Position numbers and translations under genes: made by a program. The notes beneath the pieces are model-generated. The model was not told where the DNA came from. It saw nothing but the letters and a program-made list of their open reading frames with translations, and searched no databases. A DNA stretch of 64,000 nucleotides from an uncultured Clostridia bacterium (lineage in GTDB: Bacteria; Bacillota; Clostridia; TANB77; CAG-508). Positions 38,991-48,708 of the stretch are shown here, piece by piece. The stretch's first letter is position 1; the number at the start of each line of letters is the position of its first letter. The DNA is taken from the NCBI GenBank assembly GCA_948896235.1, contig CAQUUC010000001.1, positions 1 through 64,000 of the forward strand, given 5' to 3'.

Positions 38991-39944
38991 ATGGATGAAA
39001 AGAAAAATGAAATTATTTTATTCGAAAATCAAGGAATAAAACTAGAAGTAAATTTAAAAGATGAAACAGTATGGCTTACTCAAAAGCAAATGGCTGAATT
39101 GTTTGATAAGGATAGAAGAACAATAACAAGACATATCCAAAATATATATAAAGATGAAGAATTAGAAGAAAATGCAGTATGCTCATTTTTTGAGCATACT
39201 GCAGAAGATGGAAAAAAATATAAAGTTCAATATTATAATTTAGATATGATTATTTCGGTTGGATATAGGGTAAACAGTAAAAGAGGCATTATTTTTAGAA
39301 AATGGGCAACAAAAATTTTAAAAGACTATATGTTAAAAGGATATGCAGTAAATCAAAAGAGATTAGAGTATTTGGAAAAAACAATAAAATTAATTGATAT
39401 TGCAAATAGAATAGATGAAAGATTAGAAGGAAATGATGCAAAAGAAATTTTAAAAGTAATTGGTAATTATTCAAAGGCTTTAGAGTTATTAGATGAGTAC
39501 GATCATAGAACATTAAAGAAAGTAGAAGGAAATATAGATGAAAGAAAAATTAATTATAAACAATGTATAGAAATAATAAATAAACTTAGATTTAATGAAG
39601 AAAGCACATTATTTGCAGTAGAAAGAGATAAAGGACTAGAATCAATTATAGGGAATATTTATCAAAGTTTTGATGGACAAGATATATACAAAAGTATAGA
39701 AGAAAAAGGAGCAAATTTCTTATATTTAATAGTTAAAAACCATGTTTTTGCAGATGGAAATAAAAGAATTGCAGCAACTCTGTTTATATACTTTTTAAAT
39801 TTTTATGATATTTTATATAAAGATGGTAAACAAACAATTGATAATAATACATTAGCAGCATTAACACTGCTAATTGCAGAATCTAATCCAAAAGAAAAAG
39901 AAGTAATTATAGATTTAGTAATGAATTTCTTAAACGATGACTAG
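38991..39944 (+). CDS. RhuM-type DNA-binding domain fused to a Fic/Doc domain
   Basis: A 317-residue protein. The N-terminal half is the virulence RhuM (KilA-N/Bro-like) domain: VWLTQKQMAELFDKDRRTITRHI...YNLDMIISVGYRVNSKRGIIFRKWAT. The C-terminal half has a Fic/Doc core HVFADGNKRIAATLF (HxFx[D/E]GNxR), predicted to transfer AMP or phosphate to proteins. Such fusions occur in toxin-like or phage-defence islands. Strong ribosome site AAAAAAGGAGGTACTT. No separate antitoxin is visible. Confidence 0.88.
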   Translation: MDEKKNEIILFENQGIKLEVNLKDETVWLTQKQMAELFDKDRRTITRHIQNIYKDEELEENAVCSFFEHTAEDGKKYKVQYYNLDMIISVGYRVNSKRGIIFRKWATKILKDYMLKGYAVNQKRLEYLEKTIKLIDIANRIDERLEGNDAKEILKVIGNYSKALELLDEYDHRTLKKVEGNIDERKINYKQCIEIINKLRFNEESTLFAVERDKGLESIIGNIYQSFDGQDIYKSIEEKGANFLYLIVKNHVFADGNKRIAATLFIYFLNFYDILYKDGKQTIDNNTLAALTLLIAESNPKEKEVIIDLVMNFLNDD

Positions 39945-39975
39945 GATATTAAATAAATAAGAGGAGAAATAGTAA

Positions 39976-41082
39976 ATGCTAGTAAAGAATAATTATAATG
40001 AATGTTTAACTAATTTAGCTTGTTCAATTCAAAAATATTTTGGATTGAACACAAAACATAATTCTATAGAGTATATAGACAATTTGTTAAATGAAAAACA
40101 ACCTAAAAATGTTGTAGTTATACTTTTTGATGGAATGGGTTCAAGAATATTAGATAGAACTTTAGACAAAAATTCATTTTTTATAAAGAATAAAGTTAAA
40201 GAAATCACAACAGTATTTCCAGCAACTACAACTGCTGCAACTACGTCAATTCGTACAGGACTAAATCCTATTGAACATGGATGGCTTGGGTGGAATATGT
40301 ATATAGCTCCTATTAATGAAACTATAACTCTATTTAAAAATAGAGAAAAGGGAAAAGAAGTAGTAATAAGTAATAATTTCTTAAAAGTAAAAGGAAAGTT
40401 AGTACAAAGGACTATTACTGATGAAATAAATGAAAATACACAATATAATGCAATCGAATTATTTCCTTTTGGTGAAAATAAATATAATAATTTAGAAGAA
40501 ATGCTAGAAATTATAAAAGAAGAATGTAATAAAGAAGGAAAAAGATATATTTATGCATATGATACTGAACCAGACCATACAATGCATGATTTTGGTCCAG
40601 ATGACGATGAAGTAAAAAAATTGATTAAAATAAGAAATAATAAAGTAAAACAATTATGCGAGGAATTGAATGATAGTATAATAATCATTATTGCAGACCA
40701 TGGACATAAAGAAGTAGAACATATTTATTTAAAAAACTATCCTAAAATAATGGAAATGTTAGAAAGAACTACTTCATTAGAACAAAGAGCAGTGTCTTTT
40801 AAAATAAAGAAAGAATATAAAAAACAATTTATTAAGGAATTTAATAAAAACTTTGATAAAGACTTTAAACTATGTTCTTATTTAGAAATAATAGAATCAC
40901 ATTTATTTGGATATGGAGATGAAAATGAACTATTTAGAGATGCTATAGGAGATTTTATAGCTATAGCAGAGAACTCAAATAAATGTATAATAACAGATGG
41001 TGACGAAGTATTAAAATCACAGCATGCAGGATATTCAGATGATGAGATATATGTACCATTGATTGTTATAGATAGATGTTAA
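39976..41082 (+). CDS. Type I phosphodiesterase / nucleotide pyrophosphatase-like protein
   Basis: An alkaline-phosphatase superfamily hydrolase of 368 residues. The metal Asp and nucleophile Thr lie in VVILFDGMGSRIL and FPATTTAATTSIRTGLNPIEHGWLGW. Further metal ligands lie in DTEPDHTMHDFGPDD, IADHGHKEV and the C-terminal QHAGYSDDEIYVPLIV. No signal peptide, so it is probably cytosolic. It follows the RhuM-Fic gene by 31 bases with its own ribosome site (AGAGGAGAAATAGTAA). Confidence 0.85.
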   Translation: MLVKNNYNECLTNLACSIQKYFGLNTKHNSIEYIDNLLNEKQPKNVVVILFDGMGSRILDRTLDKNSFFIKNKVKEITTVFPATTTAATTSIRTGLNPIEHGWLGWNMYIAPINETITLFKNREKGKEVVISNNFLKVKGKLVQRTITDEINENTQYNAIELFPFGENKYNNLEEMLEIIKEECNKEGKRYIYAYDTEPDHTMHDFGPDDDEVKKLIKIRNNKVKQLCEELNDSIIIIIADHGHKEVEHIYLKNYPKIMEMLERTTSLEQRAVSFKIKKEYKKQFIKEFNKNFDKDFKLCSYLEIIESHLFGYGDENELFRDAIGDFIAIAENSNKCIITDGDEVLKSQHAGYSDDEIYVPLIVIDRC

Positions 41083-41102
41083 AATATTATTAAAAAAATA
41101 AA

Positions 41103-41210
41103 GTTTGTGACCCAATTCGTGTAATTGCTATTTATGTTTACAAAAAGCGAAAAAAGGCGAACAAATTACACGAATTTTTGGTTAATAGATGTCATTTTGT
41201 CGGTCACAAA
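41103..41210. repeat. 108-bp element with nested terminal inverted repeats
   Basis: Begins TTTGTGACC (41104-41112) and ends GGTCACAAA (41202-41210). Inside, AATTCGTGTAATT (41114-41126) is matched by AATTACACGAATT (41164-41176). The left end is repeated at 38951. The structure resembles a small non-autonomous mobile element (MITE) or a paired operator directly in front of uvrB. Confidence 0.75.
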
Positions 41211-41219
41211 GGAGGAAAA

Positions 41220-43177
41220 ATGTTTAAATTACACTCAGAATATAAGCCAACAGGCGATCAGCCACAGGCAATAGAATATTTAAGTAAAGGAATAATGGAG
41301 GGCAAGAAATTCCAGACACTTCTAGGGGTTACTGGTTCTCGGAAAAACTTTCACAATGGCAAATATCATTCAAAAAGTTCAAAAACCAACACTTATTTTA
41401 GCACATAATAAGACCTTAGCAGGACAACTTTATAGTGAGTTCAAAGAGTTCTTTCCAGAGAATAACGTTGAATACTTCGTTTCCTATTACGACTATTACC
41501 AACCTGAAGCATATATAGCATCATCAGATACATATATAGAAAAAGATTCTTCTATTAATGATGAAATAGATAAGCTAAGACACTCTGCAACAGCTAGCTT
41601 ATTTGAGACTAAGGATGTTATAATAGTATCTTCTGTTTCTTGTATATATGGACTTGGAGACCCAATAGATTATGAAAATATGATAGTATCTTTACGTCCA
41701 GGTATGGTAAAATCACGAGATGAAATATTAAGAAAATTAGTAAATATGCAATACTCTAGAAATGAAATAGATTTTAAAAGAGGAACCTTTAGAGCTAAAG
41801 GAGATATAATTGAAATTTATCCATCAGATGAAAGTGAAAAAGCAATACGTGTAGAGATGTGGGGAGATGAAGTTGAAAAAATAACAGAGATAAACCCAGT
41901 TACAGGCAAGGCGATAGGAATAAGAAATCATGTTATGATATTTCCAAACTCTCACTATGTTACTTCAAAAGACAAAATGGAAAGAGCAATAAAAGATATA
42001 GAAGTCGAACTTAAAGAAAGAGTAGAATACTTTAAATCAAAAAATAAATTAATCGAGGCACAAAGAATTGAAGAAAGAACAAACTTTGATATTGAAATGA
42101 TGAGAGAAACTGGATTTTGCCAAGGAATAGAGAATTATTCAAGGCTTATTAGTGGACGACAGCCAGGTAGTGCACCATTTACTTTATTTGATTACTTTCC
42201 AGATGACTTTTTATTACTAATAGACGAATCACATGCAACAATTCCACAAGTAAGAGGAATGTATAATGGAGATAGGGCAAGAAAAGAATCTTTAGTAAGT
42301 TATGGATTTAGGCTTCCTTCAGCATTAGACAATAGACCATTAAAATTTAATGAATTTGAAGATAAAATTAACCAAGTAATATTTGTTAGTGCAACACCAG
42401 CAGATTATGAAGCTGAACATTCCAAAGAAAATGTGGTAGAACAAATTATACGTCCAACTGGATTATTAGATCCTAATATTGAAGTAAGACCAGTAGCAAA
42501 TCAAATAGACGATTTGATTTCACAAATTAGGGAAAGAGTAGAGAAAAATGAAAGAGTTTTAGTTACTACTTTAACAAAGAAAATGGCAGAAGATTTAACA
42601 TCATATCTTGCAGGAATAGATATAAAAGTAAGATATATGCACTCAGAAATAAAAGCACTTGAAAGAATGGAAATAATAAGAGACTTAAGACTTCGGTGAA
42701 TTTGATGTATTAGTTGGAATTAATCTTTTAAGAGAAGGACTAGATATTCCAGAAGTATCACTTGTAGCAATACTAGATGCAGATAAAGAGGGATTTTTAC
42801 GTTCAGAGCGTTCTTTAATACAAACAATAGGACGTGCTGCAAGAAATACAGAAGGAAAAGTTATAATGTATGCAGATGAATTAACTGAATCTATGGAAAA
42901 GGCTATAACTGAGACAAACAGAAGAAGAAAAATACAAAGTGAATATAATAATAAAAATGGAATTGTACCAAAAACCATTAAGAAATCTGTAAGAGATACA
43001 ATTAAAGCAAGTATTGTTGAAGACATAGGAAATGATTATGATATTAAAAAAGATGAAGATATAGGAGATATTATTAATAAATTAACAGATGAAATGTTAA
43101 AACATGCAAGTAATATGGAATTCGAACAAGCTGCTGAATTACGTGATAAAATAAAGGAATTAGAAAAATTAATGTAA
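41220..43177 (+). CDS. uvrB: Excinuclease ABC subunit B, contains two frameshift codons (CGGA, CGGT)
   Basis: DNA-damage recognition helicase of nucleotide excision repair, 651 residues after two corrections. ATG 41220 follows AAAGGAGGAAAA. At 41340 CGGA replaces GGA in the Walker A GVTGSG-KTFTMANI. At 42694 CGGT replaces GGT in [22 protein letters not shown]. Between them the frame is intact: the beta-hairpin YYDYYQPEAYI, DEIDKLRH, LLIDESHATIPQ and LVTTLTKKMAEDL. The C-terminal UVR domain (MEFEQAAELRDKIKELE) follows. Without both shifts neither the ATPase site nor helicase motif VI can be made. Confidence 0.95.
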
Positions 43178-43190
43178 AAGAATAAATAAA

Positions 43191-43229
43191 GAAAGGGGTA
43201 ATGCTTAAAAAACAAGCATTACCTCTTTA
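43191..43229. terminator. Bidirectional terminator between uvrB and orphan gene 43275
   Basis: AAAGGGGTAATGCTT pairs with AAGCATTACCTCTTT (one mismatch). Confidence 0.8.
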
Positions 43230-43274
43230 AAACTATAACCTGCCACGACAATTAGTTATAAATGTATTGTAGGT

Positions 43275-43487
43275 TTATTTTCTTGTAACCCGAACAACAC
43301 ACTTTTTGTGATTATGATAGAGATAAGTTGTAGTTACCTCAAAACTCAAATTAGGATAAATCCTCTTAACCCGCTTAACCTCACTTGGATACAAATTCAT
43401 AGTGAGCTCAGAAGTAGTAAGAATAGCTCCAGATGTAAATTGATCTAAAAGATCGTCGGTCTTTTCCTGTCTAGTACGAAAATACAT
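43275..43487 (-). CDS. Orphan small basic protein, CGG read as Arg twice
   Basis: A 70-residue basic protein (MYFRTRQEKTDDLLDQFTSGAILTTSELTMNL...) with a probable helix and two beta strands; no known family. In-frame CGG at 43373 (VKRVKRIYP) and 43292 (VVRVTRK) must be Arg. The upstream leader has AGGAGGACTGA as ribosome site. GC-richer codons (GTG, CTC, ACC). It is monocistronic, with the terminator shared with uvrB. Confidence 0.65.
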   Translation of the reverse strand: MYFRTRQEKTDDLLDQFTSGAILTTSELTMNLYPSEVKRVKRIYPNLSFEVTTTYLYHNHKKCVVRVTRK

Positions 43488-43639
43488 ATTCAGTCCTCCT
43501 ATAATAAAAAAGTGGCAGATTAATACAAAGTCTTTATTGACCTTATTAAAGATTATACCACCTTATGTAAAACAATGCAAGAATTAGCATATGACTTTAT
43601 AACATTTATATGAAATTTTTTGTATAATTTGTTTAATGA

Positions 43640-43667
43640 AAAAGGAGATCAAAAAACGATCTCCCCA
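43640..43667. terminator. Terminator after orphan gene 43691
   Basis: GGAGATC pairs with GATCTCC around AAAAAAC, with T runs on both strands. Confidence 0.8.
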
Positions 43668-43690
43668 TTTTGTTTTTACATTCACATTAA

Positions 43691-43930
43691 TTAGCGCTTG
43701 TCAACAAGCTGATAAGTAGCCGTATACAATTTGACTGGCAGAGCTTTGGATTTTTGAGGTACCACGGATAACTCTAACATCTTTCCAGGCGGAAGGTATG
43801 TGGCGTAGTTCCGGGGTAAATTGGTAGCCAATTGTAATGCTAAATCATCGATAGAAGCATTATCTGATTCGCTAAGCTTGTTTATAAGCTCTTTTAATGC
43901 AACTGCTAAGGTTTTTGATGTTTTTGCCAT
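43691..43930 (-). CDS. Orphan small protein, CGG read as Arg
   Basis: A 79-residue protein (MAKTSKTLAVALKELINKLSESDNASIDDLALQLATNLPRNYATYLPPGK...), helical N-terminus then beta strands; no known family. In-frame CGG at 43813 is CGGA (LPRNYA), the same quadruplet that means Gly in native genes. Here zero-frame Arg gives the continuous protein. Ribosome site GAGGAGTATATCAACA. It is a strong test case for how CGG is chosen. Confidence 0.65.
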   Translation of the reverse strand: MAKTSKTLAVALKELINKLSESDNASIDDLALQLATNLPRNYATYLPPGKMLELSVVPQKSKALPVKLYTATYQLVDKR

Positions 43931-44148
43931 TGTTGATATACTCCTCTAAAAAACAATAAACATTAAGTTTCATACTAATTTTAACATATTATGTTCAATT
44001 AAGCAAGTGGATATTAATGTGCAAATTATTGTAAAGATGATGTATAAACTCGATTTATAAATAAGAAAAGCAGGTACTATAAAATAAAAACATATTGTGC
44101 TTTCAATAGATTTATGTTACAATAGCAATAATTGGAAGGAGCAGAATA

Positions 44149-44736
44149 ATGAAAATAGGCTTAGATATTGATGGGGTTATATTAAATAGCGAAAACGAAA
44201 TAAGATTAAAAGCTGAACTTTATGATTTGCTAGAGCTAAAAGGAAAAGGGGTTGCACATTCTAACGAATTCCTTGAAGGTGATAGATATGATTGGTCAAA
44301 AGAGGAATTAGATACTTTTAGAGAAAAGTATTTTTTAGGGATATCTAATAATTCTTATCCTATGCCTGGAGCAAAACAAGTAATAGATATGTTAAGGAAA
44401 GATGGACATAAACTTGTTATTATAACTGCTAGAGGGATTACAATAAAAGAAATGAAACAAGCGGCAATTAATAAATTTAAAGAATATAATTTAGAATTTG
44501 ACCAATATTTTTGGGCAGAAGAAAATAAATTAGATATTTGTAAAAAAGAAAATATAGAGGTAATGATAGATGATAAAGCCTCAATATGTAAATCAACCTC
44601 AGAAAATAAAATCAAGACATTATATTTTAGAGATGTAAATAGAGAAAAGCTAGAAGAAAATGATTACTTAAAAGAAGTAAATAATTGGGGAGAAATTTAT
44701 AGATATATTTACAATTTGAATATGGAGGAGAAGTAA
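44149..44736 (+). CDS. HAD-superfamily 5'-nucleotidase-like phosphatase
   Basis: A 195-residue phosphatase. The nucleophile is in LDIDGVILNSE (residues 4-14), with ITARG (motif II-like) and VMIDDKASICK (motif IV). It resembles the cytosolic 5'(3')-deoxyribonucleotidase / NagD-like group and probably acts on a small phosphorylated metabolite. It ends two bases before the lepA start, so the two are probably cotranscribed. Confidence 0.8.
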   Translation: MKIGLDIDGVILNSENEIRLKAELYDLLELKGKGVAHSNEFLEGDRYDWSKEELDTFREKYFLGISNNSYPMPGAKQVIDMLRKDGHKLVIITARGITIKEMKQAAINKFKEYNLEFDQYFWAEENKLDICKKENIEVMIDDKASICKSTSENKIKTLYFRDVNREKLEENDYLKEVNNWGEIYRYIYNLNMEEK

Positions 44737-44738
44737 CT

Positions 44739-46552
44739 TTGAAAGATAGACAAAGTCATATTAGAAATTTTTGTATAATTGCACATATAGATCATGGAAA
44801 ATCAACTCTTGCAGATAGATTAATTGAAATGACAGGAGTACTTTCTAAACGTGAAATGGAAGAACAAGTTTTAGACAATATGGATTTAGAGCGTGAAAGA
44901 GGAATTACTATAAAGTCTCAAGCTGTAAAAATGAAATATATTGCAAAAGACGGTGAAGAATATACATTTAACTTAATAGATACACCAGGGCATGTAGACT
45001 TTAATTACGAAGTATCTAGAAGCCTTGCTGCTTGTGATGGAGCAATTTTAGTTGTAGATGCAAGTCAAGGAGTGGAAGCACAAACTCTTGCAAATGTATA
45101 TTTAGCCTTAGATAATAACCTAGAAATATTACCAGTAATAAATAAAGTAGATTTACCAAATGCAAGACCAGATGAAGTGAAAAAAGAAATAGAAGATATT
45201 ATTGGAATTCCAGCAATGGATGCACCTTGTATATCTGCAAAATCAGGATTAAATGTAGACCAAGTTTTAGAAAGAATTGTCAAAGATATTCCAGCACCTA
45301 CTGGTGAAGAAGAGAAAAAATTAAAGTGTTTAATTTTTGATTCCTTTTATGATAATTATAAAGGTGCAATAGCATATGTAAGAGTAGTAGATGGGAAGGT
45401 AAAAGTTGGTGACGAAATAAAGCTAATGGCGGCTGGTAAAGTATTTACTGTAACAGAAGTGCGGAATTTTTGAACCAGGAACATACAAGCAAACGAATGA
45501 ACTTCTTGCTGGAGAAGTTCGGATATATTGCAGCAAGTATTAAAAATTTATCTGATATACATGTTGGTGATACAATTACATTAAATAATAATCCAGCAGA
45601 GGAAGCATTAAAAGGATATAAAAAGGTAAATCCAATGGTATATTGTGGATTATACCCAGTAGATGGAAGTGATTATGAAAATTTAAAAGAAGCATTAGAG
45701 AAATTAAAGTTAAATGATGCAGCTTTGCAATATGAAGCAGAAACATCTACAGCCTTAGGCTTTGGGTTTAGATGTGGATTTTTAGGGTTATTACATTTAG
45801 AAATAATAGAAGAAAGATTAGATAGAGAATTCGATTTAAGCCTTATTACTACATCACCATCAGTTATATATAAAGTTCATAAAACTGATGGAACAGTTGA
45901 AGAACTATATAATCCAAGTGACCTACCAGCACCACAAGAAATATCATATATGGAGGAACCAATTGTAAAAGCAGAAATATTAACTCCAAAAGAATATGTA
46001 GGAAATATAATGGAAATATGCCAAAATAGACGTGGTGTATATGTAGATATGAAATATCTTGATGAGACTAGAGTAACTCTTATTTATGAACTACCATTAA
46101 ATGAAATTATATATGACTTTTTCGATAGTTTAAAATCAAAAACAAAAGGATATGCGTCATTTGATTATGAGTTTAAAGAATATAGAAGAGCAGAACTTGT
46201 AAAATTAGATATACGTGTAAACGGAGAAGGTGTTGATGCTTTAAGTTTTATAGTGCATAAAGATACAAGTTATCAAAGAGGAAAGAAAATGGTAGAAAAG
46301 TTAAAAACAGTAATACCAAGACAATTATTTGCAATACCTATACAAGCAGTAATAGGAGGACAAATTATAGCAAGAGAAACAATATCAGCATATAGGAAAG
46401 ATGTGCTTGCAAAATGCTATGGTGGAGATATAACCAGAAAGAAAAAATTATTAGAAAAGCAAAAAAGAGGAAAGAAAAAAATGCGTCAAATAGGAAATGT
46501 AGATATACCACAAGAGGCATTCTTATCAGTTTTAAAATTAGATGAGGAATAG
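44739..46552 (+). CDS. lepA: Translation elongation factor LepA (EF4), contains two CGGA frameshift codons
   Basis: Ribosome-associated GTPase, 603 residues after correction. G domain: AHIDHGKSTLADR, DTPGHVDF, NKVD. The C-terminal LepA domain ends DVPQEAFLSVLK-like (VDIPQEAFLSVLK). Two sites lie only 58 bases apart: 45462 in VTEVG-IFEPGTYKQTNELL and 45520 in AGEVG-YIAASIKNLSD. The 19 codons between them (GIFEPGTYKQTNELLAGEV) make sense only in the middle frame. TTG start behind GGAGGAGAAGTAAC. Confidence 0.96.
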
Positions 46553-46561
46553 GAGTAAAAA

Positions 46562-47200
46562 ATGACAAAATATTTAAAAAAGGAAGAAATAGATGATAAT
46601 GCTATTTTTGAAGTAGCTAACGCTTTAAAGAAAGGAAAAATAGTTGTTTTTCCTACAGATACTGTTTATGGAATTGGAACTAATGCTTATGATAAAGATG
46701 CTTGTGAGAGAATCTATGAGGTTAAAGGAAGACCTAAAAATAAGCCTTTAAGCGTTCTAATTTCAGATATTTCGATGTTAAAAGAAATGGTGGAAGATAT
46801 AAGTCCTATAGAACAAAAAATGATAGATATTTTTTGGCCAGGACCTTTAACAATAAAATTCAAGAAAAAAGCTGGTGTTTTACCTAATCTTGTATCAGCA
46901 GGTGATGAATATATTAGAATTCGACTTATAAATGAAGGCCTTATTTATAAGATTATAAAAACATCAGGTGTTCCTATTGTAGCTCCTAGTGCTAATCTTT
47001 CTGGTAGTGTTACAGGAACAAAGATAGAAAATATTGTTAAAGAACTAGGGGATAAAGTAGACTACATCTTAGATTGTGGGGATATAGAAAGTGATACTGT
47101 ATCTACAATTGTTCAAGTAGAAGCTGGACAAGTTCTTATTATAAGAGAAGGAAAAATAAAAAGAGAAGAATTAGAAAAAGTAGTACCTGTAAAATGTTAA
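46562..47200 (+). CDS. Threonylcarbamoyl-AMP synthase (Sua5/YrdC/TsaC type)
   Basis: Makes threonylcarbamoyl-AMP for t6A37 in tRNAs that read ANN codons. KGKIVVFPTDTVYGIGTNA (substrate pocket), KGRPKNKPLSVLI, WPGPLTIKF and APSANLSGSVTGT are the family signatures; 212 residues, without the extra Sua5 domain. ATG 46562 follows lepA by nine bases. Confidence 0.92.
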   Translation: MTKYLKKEEIDDNAIFEVANALKKGKIVVFPTDTVYGIGTNAYDKDACERIYEVKGRPKNKPLSVLISDISMLKEMVEDISPIEQKMIDIFWPGPLTIKFKKKAGVLPNLVSAGDEYIRIRLINEGLIYKIIKTSGVPIVAPSANLSGSVTGTKIENIVKELGDKVDYILDCGDIESDTVSTIVQVEAGQVLIIREGKIKREELEKVVPVKC

Positions 47201-47280
47201 TGATAATGCTAATAAACAAATAAAAATTTATTATAAATTTTTATTTGTTACTATAAAAGGGAAAAAGTAGGTGAGAACTA

Positions 47281-47787
47281 ATGTCGAAAGGAATAATAAT
47301 TGCTGGATTTGCAACTTGTGGAAAAAGTTTTTTAGGTAAAAAGTATAGTAATGTAATAGATTTAGAGTCAAGTAATTATAAATACAAAAATACTAATATT
47401 AAAAATATATCTGTTGAAGAAATAAAAGGTACAAATAGAGAAATAAATGAGGAATGGCCAGATAATTATTATGAAGCAATTAGTGAAGCTGTAAAAAAAT
47501 ATGATGTGGTTTTAGTTCAATTGAAACCAGAACATTTCAATTATTTTGATAAAAATAGTATTAAATATAGTATTGCATACCCTAATATTAATAATTGGGA
47601 AGAGGTAAAGAAAAAATGTATTGCTAGAGGTAATAACGAGAAGTTTATTAGAAGACTTAAAGAAGTATTTATACCATATTACGAAGATTCTTTACAGAGA
47701 AATTATGAAAAAATATATATTATAAATGAAAATGAAACATTAGAGAGTGTTTTAATAAAAAACGATATTGAGCTTAAGAGAGGGTGA
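47281..47787 (+). CDS. P-loop protein of unknown role
   Basis: A 168-residue protein that starts IIIAGFATCGKSFLGKKY (Walker A GxxTCGKS). DVVLVQLKPEHFNYF and a Tyr-rich C-terminal helix follow. It resembles phage-type nucleotide-binding proteins with a nucleoside-kinase-like fold, but no second motif can be named. The end overlaps the next gene's region. Starts ATGTCG behind GTGAGAACTA (weak ribosome site). Confidence 0.65.
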   Translation: MSKGIIIAGFATCGKSFLGKKYSNVIDLESSNYKYKNTNIKNISVEEIKGTNREINEEWPDNYYEAISEAVKKYDVVLVQLKPEHFNYFDKNSIKYSIAYPNINNWEEVKKKCIARGNNEKFIRRLKEVFIPYYEDSLQRNYEKIYIINENETLESVLIKNDIELKRG

Positions 47788-47792
47788 GAATA

Positions 47793-48698
47793 ATGAGCAA
47801 TGAAAATTCAGCTAAAACTAACATAAACTGGTATCCAGGGCATATGGCAAAAACAAAAAAGCAGATAATAGAAGATTTAAAATTAATTGATGTAGTGGTA
47901 GAATTATTAGATGCAAGAATTCCAATGTCAAGCCAAAATCCAGATTTACAACAGATTGCTAAAAATAAAAAGAAAATTATTGTATTAAATAAATGTGATT
48001 TAGCAGACGAGCAAGAGAACAAAAAATGGGTTACTTACTTTGAAAAAAAGGGGATAAAGGCAATATTAACAGATGCAAATTCTGGTTTTGGTATAAATGA
48101 AGTTACAAGGCAAATTGAAAATATAATGAAAGACGACATTACTAAGAATGCAGAAAAAGGAAGAATAGGAAAATCTATTAGAGTTATGATTTTAGGAATA
48201 CCAAATGTAGGAAAATCATCATTTATTAATAGAATATCTAAAAAGACTTCAGCTGGAGTTGGAAATAAGCCTGGTTTTACAAAACAAAAACAATGGATTC
48301 GTTTGTCTAATAATATAGAATTATTAGATACTCCAGGTGTATTATGGCCCAAATTTGAAAATGAAAAAGTAGCATTAAATTTATCCTTTGTAGGAACAAT
48401 AAAAGATGATATCTTAGAAAAAACAGAGATTGCCTTTTATTTATTAAAGTTTTTATTAGAAAATTATAAAGAAAATGTAACTGAAAGATATAAAATATTA
48501 AATGAAGAATTTGAAAATATAGTAGAGAATAATCAAAATCCAAACGAGCAAATTATGGATATTTTTAACCTAATAGGTAAGAAGCGTGGAGCAATTGTTT
48601 CAGGCGGAAATGTAGATGAAGAAAAAGTTGCAAACTTATTACTAGATGATTTTAGGACAGGAAAATTAGGAAGAATTTCTTTAGAAAAGATAAAATAG
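47793..48698 (+). CDS. rbgA: Ribosome biogenesis GTPase A
   Basis: A circularly permuted GTPase (YlqF/RbgA) for late 50S assembly. INWYPGHMAKTKKQI at the N-terminus, VELLDARIPMSSQNP, NKCD (G4), GIPNVGKSSFINRI (G1) and DTPGVLWP (G3) in permuted order; 302 residues. Start taken at ATG 47793 instead of GTG 47784. Precedes mrnC, another ribosome-maturation gene. Confidence 0.94.
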   Translation: MSNENSAKTNINWYPGHMAKTKKQIIEDLKLIDVVVELLDARIPMSSQNPDLQQIAKNKKKIIVLNKCDLADEQENKKWVTYFEKKGIKAILTDANSGFGINEVTRQIENIMKDDITKNAEKGRIGKSIRVMILGIPNVGKSSFINRISKKTSAGVGNKPGFTKQKQWIRLSNNIELLDTPGVLWPKFENEKVALNLSFVGTIKDDILEKTEIAFYLLKFLLENYKENVTERYKILNEEFENIVENNQNPNEQIMDIFNLIGKKRGAIVSGGNVDEEKVANLLLDDFRTGKLGRISLEKIK

Positions 48699-48708
48699 GA
48701 GGAAGCAT

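Noticed and set aside
41178..41219. uvrB start at ATG 41178
   Set aside because: It lies inside the inverted-repeat element; ATG 41220 has a perfect GGAGG and the family N-terminus.
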